NCBI GenBank assembly: GCA_041627475.1
Contig: JBFKQZ010000081.1
Coordinates: 1 to 11,691, forward strand
Direction of reading: 5' to 3'
Source of the DNA: JBFGFG01 sp041627475
GTDB taxonomy: Bacteria > Actinomycetota > Nitriliruptoria > Nitriliruptorales > Nitriliruptoraceae
Length of the DNA: 11,691 bases
Under the pieces are notes generated by a model. It was given only the letters and a program-made list of their open reading frames with translations. It did no database searches and was not told where the DNA came from. Numbering within the stretch: the first letter of the stretch is position 1; every line of letters starts with the position of its first letter. The position numbers and the translations under genes were made by a program. Positions 5,939-11,691 of the stretch are shown here, one piece after another.

Positions 5939-6894
5939 GACGCGTCCTCCACGCGGGCGATGTGGCAGACGGCGTCACCGCGGTTGACCAGCGGGTGCTG
6001 CGCGAGGCCGATGACGACCCCGTCGTAGCGCGCCTTCAGGCGGGCGGAGCGTTCGCCGTGCGGGCCGAGCAGCCGCGCCACGGTCTGCCCCTTGCTGACG
6101 TGGGCCCCCAGCGGTTCCTCGAGGTGGATGATCCCCGACCGGCTCGCGCGGACCCAGCCGGAACCGGACGAGTGGGCCGGCTGAACGCCGGCAGGCACGT
6201 CCTCGTCGACCATCCCGAGGTGGTTCAGGACCCGCAGCACGCCGAAGGTGGCGACGAGGATCGCGTGCTCGTCGAAACGCAGTGCCTCCCCGCCCTCGTA
6301 GAGCAGCACCGTCCTGCCCTGCTCGGTCGCGACCTGGCGCAGCGAGCCGTCCCGCGTGTTGGCGTCGATCATGATGGGGGCACCGAAGACCGTCGCGAGC
6401 TCGCGCGTCCGCTCGTCGCTGAGGTCGGCGCGGATCTGGGGCAGGTTGGACCGGCCGAGCGACCCTGTGTGCAGGTCGATGCCGATGTCGCTCCGCCCCA
6501 CGACCTCGTCCATCAGGACCTTGGCGAGCCGCGCGGCGAAGGAGCCGCGCGCGCTGCCCGGGAACGAGCGGTTGAGGTCGCGCCGGTCCGGGAGGTACCG
6601 GTCGCCGGTGTTGAAGCCGTGCACGTTGACGATCGGGACGGCGAGCACGGTGCCCCGGAGCGTCCGGACGTCGATCGTGGTCAGCACCCGACGGATGACC
6701 TCCACGCCGAGGATCTCGTCGCCGTGGATGGCGGCCGACAGCCACACGGTCGGACCGTCGCTGCGTCCGTGCAGGACCTGGACACCCATCGAGATCGGCG
6801 AGCCGCTGATCAGCGTCCCCGTCGGCAGGTCGACCCGACCACGACGCCCCGGACCGACCTCCTGGTCACCGACCGTGATCGCCGCCCGGGGCAT
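5935..6894 (-). CDS. AstE/aspartoacylase-family zinc hydrolase
   Basis: A 319-residue enzyme of the M14-like succinylglutamate desuccinylase/aspartoacylase family, which cleaves amide bonds of N-acyl amino acids or peptides with one zinc. Seen: zinc ligands H57 and E60 in 'AAIHGDEILG' and H142 in 'DIGIDLHTGS', the substrate-binding 'RRDLNRSFPG' (104-113), and a glutamate in 'LLYEGGEALRF' at 200 in the place of the catalytic base. Residues from about 245 to the end form the C-terminal β-barrel ('GIIHLEEPLGAHVSKGQTVARL'), which resembles a lipoyl-like fold. It is not in an arginine-catabolism cluster, so true AstE activity is unlikely. Between rimK and the retropepsin-like gene, it is better read as a hydrolase acting on glutamylated or related products (inference). 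The ATG at 6894 overlaps the rimK stop by one base (TGATG). Confidence 0.88.
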   Translation of the reverse strand: MPRAAITVGDQEVGPGRRGRVDLPTGTLISGSPISMGVQVLHGRSDGPTVWLSAAIHGDEILGVEVIRRVLTTIDVRTLRGTVLAVPIVNVHGFNTGDRYLPDRRDLNRSFPGSARGSFAARLAKVLMDEVVGRSDIGIDLHTGSLGRSNLPQIRADLSDERTRELATVFGAPIMIDANTRDGSLRQVATEQGRTVLLYEGGEALRFDEHAILVATFGVLRVLNHLGMVDEDVPAGVQPAHSSGSGWVRASRSGIIHLEEPLGAHVSKGQTVARLLGPHGERSARLKARYDGVVIGLAQHPLVNRGDAVCHIARVEDAS

Positions 6895-8099
6895 CAGCCG
6901 CCCTCCGCGATGGCGTGCGCCTCGTCGGACAGCGGCTTGACCTTCGGCCGGGCGCGGCGGCGGCGACGTGCCGGCACGAGGTCACGCATCTCGTCGAGCC
7001 GGCCGAAGCACAGCAGGCGGTCGCCCGCCTCGAGCGCACGGTCGGAGGACGGGTTCGGCACGACGCGGGTCCCCCGCGTCAGGGTGAGCACCGAGATGTC
7101 CCGCTCCCGGAGCCCGGACGTGCCGATCGTGGTCCCGACGAGGGCCGACGCCTCACCCACGAGCAGTTCGGCGACGCCGTACCCCGCGCTGACGGTCAGG
7201 CGCTGTCGGACGTCGAGCTCGGGGAACGCGGTCTGGTTCGCGACGTAGTCGACGATCGCCCCGGCGATGTCGAGGTCGGTGGCGGTCTCGATGCCCTCGA
7301 GGCCCGGGGACGAGTTGACCTCCATCACCAGCGGGCCGTCCCTGCCCTCGAGCATGTCGACGCCGGCGACGCGGAGCCCCATGATCTGGGCAGCACGGAC
7401 CGCGGTCCGCTCGAACTCCTCGTCCAGCTCGACGGCCTCGACGGAGCCCCCACGGTGGACGTTGGACCTGAACTCGTCGCCCTTCGCGGTCCGCCGCATG
7501 GCGCCGACGACCCGGTCACCGACGACCAGGGCCCGGATGTCCCGACCGCGTGACTCCTCGACGAACCGCTGCACGAGCACGTTCTGCTTCGCGGACTGGA
7601 GCGTCTCGATGATCGCCTCGGCGACCTTGCGGTCGGGGGCGAGGATGACGCCGATGCCCTGCGTGCCCTCGAGCAGCTTGATCACGACGGGCGCGCCCCC
7701 GACCCGCTCGATGGCGGCCAGGACGTCCTTGCGGTCGCGCACGAAGGTCGTGCCCGGGATGCCGAGGTCGTGCTTGGCGAGGACCTGGATCGAGCGCAGC
7801 TTGTCCCGCGAGTTCGCGATCCCCGCGGCGGTCGCGGGCGTGTAGACGTCCATCTGCTCGAACTGCCGCACCACCGCCAGCCCGAAGAAGGTGATGGAGG
7901 CACCGATCCGCGGGATGACCGCGTCGAAGTCCTCGATGGGCCTGCCGCGGTAGAGCATGTCCGGCTCGTCGCCGGCGAGGTCGATGGCCAGGCGCAGCGT
8001 GTCGAGCACGCGCACGTCGTGGCCGCGTTCCTCGGCCGCCTGGACGAGACGGCGGGTGCTGTAGGAGCCGCGGGCACGCGACAGGATCGCGAGGTGCAT
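6894..8099 (-). CDS. rimK: RimK-type glutamate ligase with C-terminal RCK_C domain
   Basis: ATP-grasp ligase that adds glutamate to protein C-termini; E. coli RimK acts on ribosomal protein S6. Residues 1-290 follow E. coli RimK closely: 'LAILSRARGSYSTRRL' at the N-terminus, 'DAVIPRIGASITFFG' (59-73), the ATP-grasp lysine in 'VVIKLLEGTQGIGVIL' (138-153), 'GDEFRSNVHRGG' (207-218), and the metal-binding 'LVMEVNSSPGLEGIE' (257-271). E. coli RimK ends at about 300. Here residues 300-376 ('YGVAELLVGEASALVGTTI...VPNPSSDRALEAGDRLLCFGRLDEMRDLVP') are a TrkA-C/RCK_C domain of the kind that regulates K+ channels and transporters. A basic tail RRRRRARPKVK follows. The ATG at 8099 has GAGG 10 nt upstream. 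It is the first gene of an operon with the hydrolase and RimB-like genes. The substrate in this organism is not shown by the sequence. Confidence 0.93.
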   Translation of the reverse strand: MHLAILSRARGSYSTRRLVQAAEERGHDVRVLDTLRLAIDLAGDEPDMLYRGRPIEDFDAVIPRIGASITFFGLAVVRQFEQMDVYTPATAAGIANSRDKLRSIQVLAKHDLGIPGTTFVRDRKDVLAAIERVGGAPVVIKLLEGTQGIGVILAPDRKVAEAIIETLQSAKQNVLVQRFVEESRGRDIRALVVGDRVVGAMRRTAKGDEFRSNVHRGGSVEAVELDEEFERTAVRAAQIMGLRVAGVDMLEGRDGPLVMEVNSSPGLEGIETATDLDIAGAIVDYVANQTAFPELDVRQRLTVSAGYGVAELLVGEASALVGTTIGTSGLRERDISVLTLTRGTRVVPNPSSDRALEAGDRLLCFGRLDEMRDLVPARRRRRARPKVKPLSDEAHAIAEGG

Positions 8100-8146
8100 C
8101 GGGACTGGTCCTCGTGGGGCCGGGGTGGGTGGACTGTCAGGGCGGC

Positions 8147-8172
8147 ACCGTAGGCCGCCGCAGCGCTACGGT
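8147..8172. promoter_or_regulatory. Symmetric divergent promoter or operator between rimK and aconitase
   Basis: ACCGTAG (8147-8153) and CTACGGT (8166-8172) are perfect inverted arms with a 12-bp spacer. Each arm carries TACGGT reading outward, a TANNNT -10 match for each of the two divergent genes. The leaders would be about 30 nt for aconitase and about 40 nt for rimK. The same symmetry could be a dimeric regulator site. -35 elements are weak on both sides. Confidence 0.42.
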
Positions 8173-8209
8173 TCACAGTCGAACACCAGCAGCCCAGGAG
8201 CACCCGTCC

Positions 8210-10498
8210 GTGAGTGAGCGTCCCGAAGCAGCAACCACGCCCGCACGCCTCGTCGAGGGGGTGTACGCGAAGTTCGACGAGCGCATCCCACGGGCACGGG
8301 ACCGCTACGGCCGCGCGCTGACGCTCGCCGAGAAGGTGCTCTTCGCGCACATGCACGACCCCGAGAACGGCGGCCTGCAGCGCGGTGAGGACTACACCGA
8401 CTACGAGCCGGACCGCGTCGCGATGCAGGACGCGACGGCCCAGATGGCGGTGCTGCAGTTCATGCTCGCGGGCAAGGACGAGGTGGCGGTCCCCACGACC
8501 GTGCACTGCGACCACCTCATCCAGGCCTACGAGGGCGCCGAGAAGGACCTCGGCATTGCCAACGACGCCAACCGCGAGGTCTACGACTTCCTGCAGTCGG
8601 CGTCCGACCGCTACGGCATGGGCTTCTGGAAGCCGGGCGGCGGGATCATCCACCAGGTCGTCATCGAGAACTACGCCTTCCCGGGCGGGATGATGATCGG
8701 CACCGACAGCCACACCCCCAACGCGGGCGGCGTCGGGATGGTCGCCATCGGTGTCGGCGGTGCGGACGCCGTCGACGTCATGGTCGGCATGCCGTGGAAC
8801 CTGAAGGTCCCGAAGTTGATCGGCATCGAGCTGACCGGCTCGCTGTCGGGCTGGACCAGCGCCAAGGACGTCATCCTCAAGGTCGCCGAGATCCTCACGG
8901 TCAAGGGCGGCACGGGCGCGATCGTCGAGTACTTCGGCCCCGGCGCCGAGAGCCTGTCGGCCACCGGCAAGGGCACGATCTGCAACATGGGCGCCGAGAT
9001 CGGCGCGACCACCTCGGTCTTCGCGTACGACGACGCGATCAGCCGCTACCTCAAGGCGACCGGCCGTGAGGAGATCGACGACCTCGCCCGCGCCAACGCG
9101 CACCACCTGCGCAGCGACCCCGAGGTCTACGCCGACCCGGACAGCTACTACGACCAGGTCATCCGGATCGACCTCGACACGCTCGAGCCGCACCTCGTCG
9201 GTCCCCACTCCCCCGACCGGGCGCGTCCCGTCTCGGCCATGCGCGACGAGATCGAGGAGAACGGCTTCCCGGAGACGATCACGGCCGCGCTCGTGGGCTC
9301 GTGCACCAACTCGTCGTACGAGGACATCACCCGCGCCGCGTCCCTGGCCCGCTACGCCAAGGAGCACGGCCTCTCGGCCGCCGAGGGCGTCGAGTTCATG
9401 GTCACCCCGGGCTCCGAGCTGATCCGCGCCACGATCGAGCGCGACGGTCTGCTGGCCGACCTCGAGGCCATCGGCGCGACCGTGCTCGCCAACGCCTGCG
9501 GGCCGTGCATCGGCCAGTGGCGGCGCGACACGATCAGCAAGGGCGAGACCAACGCCATCGTCACCTCGTACAACCGCAACTTCCCGAAGCGCAACGACGG
9601 CAACCCCGCGACGCTGAGCTTCGTGGCGTCGCCCGACACCGTCGTCGCGATGGCCCTCTCCGGCCGTCTCGACTTCGACCCGACCCGGGACACGATCACC
9701 AACGCCGACGGCGAGGAGATCACCCTGCCCGAGCCCGTCGGCGAGGAGCTGCCCGACGGCGGCTTCGACGCGGGCGAGGAGGTCTTCCAGGCCCCGAGCC
9801 CGGGTGCCCAGGGCGACGTGGTGATCGCGTCCGGCTCCGAGCGCCTGCAACGGCTCGAGCCGTTCGCGGCCAACCCGCGCGAGGACCTCGAGGGACTGCC
9901 GATCCTGCTCAAGGCCAAGGGCAAGTGCACGACCGACCACATCTCGATGGCCGGCCCGTGGCTGCGCTTCCGTGGTCACCTCGAGAACATCAGCGGCAAC
10001 CTCTACCTCGGTGCCATCAGCGCGTACACGGGCAACTCCATGGCCCACGACGTGCTCGACGGCGACACCGAGATGAGCTTCCCGGACCTGGCGAAGAAGT
10101 GGGACGAGCAGGGCGTCGAGTCCGTCGTCTTCGGTGACGAGAACTTCGGCGAGGGCTCCTCGCGCGAGCACGCCGCCATGGAGCCGCGCTTCCGCGGCGT
10201 CCGGGCCGTGATCGTGCGTTCGTTCGCCCGCATCCACGAGACGAACCTCAAGAAGCAGGGCGTCCTGCCGCTGACGTTCGTCGACCCGGCCGACTACGAG
10301 AAGGTGCAGGAGCACGACCGCGTCGCCATCCGCGGCGTCGACGCGCTCGAGCCCGGGAAGAACCTCACGGTCGAGCTGACCCACGAGGACGGCAGCACCG
10401 ACAGCTTCGAGGTCCGCCACACGCTCTCCGACGAGCAGATCCAGTGGTACTACGCCGGTTCCGCGCTGAACCTGATCCGTCAGCGGGCTGCGGCCTGA
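8210..10498 (+). CDS. acn: Aconitate hydratase, mitochondrial type
   Basis: Interconverts citrate and isocitrate in the TCA cycle in the cytosol, using a [4Fe-4S] cluster. The 762-residue product follows mitochondrial aconitase (ACO2) almost end to end: 'LTLAEKVLFAHMHDPEN', 'DRVAMQDATAQMAVLQF', 'TVHCDHLIQAYEG' (D101, H102), 'GTDSHTPNAGGVGM' (D166, H168), cluster cysteines C365 in 'GSCTNSSYED' and C430 and C433 in 'NACGPCIGQW', 'GKCTTDHISMAGPWL', and the catalytic 'GEGSSREHAAMEPR' (S650, S651, R652). It is shorter than the ~900-residue AcnA/IRP type common in actinobacteria. The GTG at 8210 follows AGGAG by 9 nt; the frame is open further upstream but has no ribosome site there. It is divergent from rimK. 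The last seven codons and the stop lie inside a 38-bp tandem repeat. Confidence 0.97.
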   Translation: MSERPEAATTPARLVEGVYAKFDERIPRARDRYGRALTLAEKVLFAHMHDPENGGLQRGEDYTDYEPDRVAMQDATAQMAVLQFMLAGKDEVAVPTTVHCDHLIQAYEGAEKDLGIANDANREVYDFLQSASDRYGMGFWKPGGGIIHQVVIENYAFPGGMMIGTDSHTPNAGGVGMVAIGVGGADAVDVMVGMPWNLKVPKLIGIELTGSLSGWTSAKDVILKVAEILTVKGGTGAIVEYFGPGAESLSATGKGTICNMGAEIGATTSVFAYDDAISRYLKATGREEIDDLARANAHHLRSDPEVYADPDSYYDQVIRIDLDTLEPHLVGPHSPDRARPVSAMRDEIEENGFPETITAALVGSCTNSSYEDITRAASLARYAKEHGLSAAEGVEFMVTPGSELIRATIERDGLLADLEAIGATVLANACGPCIGQWRRDTISKGETNAIVTSYNRNFPKRNDGNPATLSFVASPDTVVAMALSGRLDFDPTRDTITNADGEEITLPEPVGEELPDGGFDAGEEVFQAPSPGAQGDVVIASGSERLQRLEPFAANPREDLEGLPILLKAKGKCTTDHISMAGPWLRFRGHLENISGNLYLGAISAYTGNSMAHDVLDGDTEMSFPDLAKKWDEQGVESVVFGDENFGEGSSREHAAMEPRFRGVRAVIVRSFARIHETNLKKQGVLPLTFVDPADYEKVQEHDRVAIRGVDALEPGKNLTVELTHEDGSTDSFEVRHTLSDEQIQWYYAGSALNLIRQRAAA

Positions 10499-10550
10499 CG
10501 GCCGGTCCCGACATCCGTCAGCGGGCTGCGGCCTGACGGCCGGTCCCGAC
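10475..10550 (+). repeat. 38-bp perfect tandem repeat copying the aconitase 3' end
   Basis: Positions 10475-10512 and 10513-10550 are identical. The unit contains the last seven aconitase codons, the stop, and the following hairpin. A degraded third copy begins at 10551: it matches ATCCG at the start and most of the next section at the same offset, then decays. This looks like a local duplication of a terminator. The extra stop and codons have no coding role. Confidence 0.9.
10477..10539 (+). terminator. Duplicated terminator hairpin after aconitase
   Basis: CCGTCAG (10477-10483) pairs with CTGACGG (10495-10501) around an 11-nt loop, and the same hairpin recurs at 10515-10521 and 10533-10539. 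The first stem includes the aconitase stop codon. There is no T-run. Two equal hairpins in a row would give a double terminator. Confidence 0.5.
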
Positions 10551-10602
10551 ATCCGCGCCCGCGCTGCGGGCTGAGCCGCGATCAGGCCCGGCAACGGGCC
10601 GG

Positions 10603-10645
10603 ACGACGAACGAGAGTGTGCGCATCCGCACACTCTCGTCGTCGT
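10603..10645. terminator. Long hairpin of 19 base pairs in the acn downstream region
   Basis: The arms 10603-10622 and 10627-10645 pair over 19 bp with one bulged A (10609 or 10610) and a 4-nt loop (CATC). It is symmetric, so it could stop transcripts from either side. It could also be an operator or a mobile repeat rather than a terminator, because a near copy of its core follows 50 bp later. The 10551-10809 stretch holds only this hairpin, the second palindrome and the degraded repeat copy; I see no gene in it. Confidence 0.45.
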
Positions 10646-10684
10646 TGGCGCGACCCACCGCCGGACTGTGCGCATGCGCGCACT
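10617..10684. repeat. Two related palindromic elements, 50 bp apart
   Basis: TGTGCGCATCCGCACACT (10617-10634) and TGTGCGCATGCGCGCACT (10667-10684) match at 16 of 18 positions and start exactly 50 bp apart. Both are near-perfect inverted repeats. They lie upstream of the plus-strand gene at 10810 and could be paired regulator sites or two copies of a dispersed genomic palindrome. Confidence 0.6.
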
Positions 10685-10809
10685 TCGGTCGCCGAGCGTG
10701 ATCGCAGGTTGGCGGTGACCGGGGGGCGCGTGGCACCTTTGTCGGTGTCGGACCACTGGAGCCGGACCCCGACGCCACCTCCCCCGCCGCGCGACGACGA
10801 GGACCCACC

Positions 10810-11691
10810 GTGGCCGCCAGTTCCCGCTCCCGCACCAACCCGGTCCGCTTCGCCGGTGCGCTCGCACGCGCCTCGGCGCGGGCCTCTGCCGAACTCGTCT
10901 CGTCCGCCGCACGCTCCGTCGAGCGGGCTGCAGCGCCCGCGGCACGGGGGCTGGTCGCGGTCGGCGCCGACGTCGCGCGGACAGTCGGACGCGCCGACAT
11001 CGGCATCGGGCGCGCACGGCTCTCGCCCGAGGGCGTCGAGTGGGCCCGACAGCAGGTCGCCCGCGGACTGCGTGACCTCCTGACCGCCGATGTCGACGGC
11101 GAGCAGCTGCTGCGCGCCAGCGACCCGACCGTCATGGCGCGCGCCGTGCTCGCACTGCTGGGTGGCGAGGAGCGGCTCGCACCGATGCCGAGCCCGGACG
11201 AGCAGATCCGGCAGCGCTTCCGAGCCCTGCTCGCCCCGGACGCGGCCGACGTCGAGGGCATGACCCCGGCACTGCTGGCCATCACCGCACAGCTCTCGCC
11301 CGACGAGGCCCGGATCCTCCGGTACCTCGACGAGGAGGGACGCGTCCCCGTGCTCGCCGTGCTCGCCGGCACGCGCACGCGCCGCACCGGACCCGTCGTG
11401 GCCGAGCACCTCACGATGGCCACCGAGCGCGCCGGTGGCGACCACCCGGAGCGCGGCCAGGAGTACGTCGGCAACCTCCTCCGCCTCGGGCTCTGCGCGA
11501 TCGAGGACGAGGTCCCGACGGGCCACCCCGACCTGGATCTGATCACCGCAGGGACCTCCTTCCAGGACGCCATCGCCGCGGTGCGCGAGACCGGGGGCAG
11601 GCCCCGTGTGCGCACCGGCACCCTCCGGCTGACCGCCCTGGGTCGACAGCTCGTCGCGATCGCGCTGCACGGCGCTGGGTCGGGTGCCGAG
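10810..11691 (+). CDS. DUF4393/Abi-alpha-like protein, 3' end outside the window
   Basis: The frame stays open for 294 codons to the window edge, so the end is missing. It looks like the DUF4393 (Abi-alpha) family: an Ala/Arg-rich N-terminal helix region (about 1-60), the family-type phrase 'ITAQLSPDEARILRYL' (158-173), 'YVGNLLRLGLCAIEDE' (219-234), and 'LRLTALGRQLVAIAL' (272-286), in the order seen in that family. No membrane helix is evident. DUF4393 proteins are linked by name to abortive infection, but their activity is not established, and nothing else in this window is a defence gene. The GTG at 10810 has GAGG 7 nt upstream. The opposite strand also has long open frames here, but they have no ribosome site and no recognisable domain. 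Coding is likely; the family call is tentative. Confidence 0.68.
   Translation, partial: MAASSRSRTNPVRFAGALARASARASAELVSSAARSVERAAAPAARGLVAVGADVARTVGRADIGIGRARLSPEGVEWARQQVARGLRDLLTADVDGEQLLRASDPTVMARAVLALLGGEERLAPMPSPDEQIRQRFRALLAPDAADVEGMTPALLAITAQLSPDEARILRYLDEEGRVPVLAVLAGTRTRRTGPVVAEHLTMATERAGGDHPERGQEYVGNLLRLGLCAIEDEVPTGHPDLDLITAGTSFQDAIAAVRETGGRPRVRTGTLRLTALGRQLVAIALHGAGSGAE

Noticed and set aside
5935..6894. A true arginine-catabolism AstE gene
   Set aside because: No astA, astB, astC or astD neighbour is present; the gene is locked into the rimK operon, so only the family is assigned.
3953..7248. Long plus-strand frames opposite ttuA, the hydrolase and rimK
   Set aside because: All lie antisense to genes with clear catalytic motifs and have no domain of their own.
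10475..10588. CRISPR array
   Set aside because: The repeats are directly abutting with no spacers, and no cas gene is near.
7682..11017. A 1,111-codon minus-strand open frame
   Set aside because: It is antisense to aconitase and overlaps the rimK start in another frame. It shows no domain and no ribosome site, and stays open only because of GC-rich codon use.
10518..11670. Two long minus-strand frames opposite the last gene
   Set aside because: They give Ser/Arg/Ala-rich sequence with no recognisable motif and no ribosome site, while the plus strand has a GAGG-led GTG and family-like motifs.

Overview
The window is very GC-rich (roughly 70% by eye) with dense, short-spaced genes and Shine-Dalgarno-led GTG and ATG starts. 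A proteasomal AAA ATPase of the ARC/Mpa type, ending in Gly-Gln-Tyr-Leu and linked to trmI, points to an actinobacterium. The accompanying TtuA-type tRNA thiolase, the RimK/retropepsin operon and the mitochondrial-type aconitase look more like a deep-branching class (for example Nitriliruptoria or relatives) than Streptomyces or Mycobacterium. That placement is inference; no rRNA marker is present.

Layout: (1) 1-334, minus: 5' end of ftsH, cut by the window edge. (2) 504-2255, minus: ARC/Mpa proteasome-activating ATPase, with a hairpin just past its stop. (3) 2487-3014, plus: small SRPBCC-like protein. (4) 3018-5089, minus: a two-gene tRNA T-loop modification operon, a ThiS/MoaD-fused TtuA-like thiolase whose last bases overlap the start of trmI. 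(5) 5245-5484, plus: 79-residue two-helix membrane protein. (6) 5489-8099, minus: a tightly coupled operon rimK (with an extra RCK_C domain), an AstE/aspartoacylase-type zinc hydrolase, and a RimB-like retropepsin-fold protease. (7) 8210-10498, plus: mitochondrial-type aconitase, divergent from rimK across a symmetric promoter region. (8) 10475-10809: a 38-bp tandem repeat that copies the aconitase 3' end and terminator, then two related palindromes 50 bp apart. (9) 10810 to the window end, plus: start of a DUF4393/Abi-alpha-like protein, incomplete.

Three themes link the genes. Protein turnover: ARC would unfold substrates for a 20S proteasome and FtsH is a membrane AAA+ protease, yet no dop, pup, prcB, prcA or pafA is visible here. 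tRNA T-loop maturation: thiolation of U54 and m1A58 methylation are known to be functionally linked in Thermus. Protein tail modification: RimK adds glutamates, and the hydrolase and protease beside it are candidates for removing or processing the product. Aconitase is a housekeeping TCA-cycle enzyme.

The most unusual items are the ThiS-TtuA fusion with an internal Gly-Gly, the RimK-RCK_C fusion, the ARC gene lying next to ftsH instead of dop-pup-prc, and the repeats and palindromes after aconitase. No tRNA, rRNA, CRISPR, IS element or phage gene was seen.
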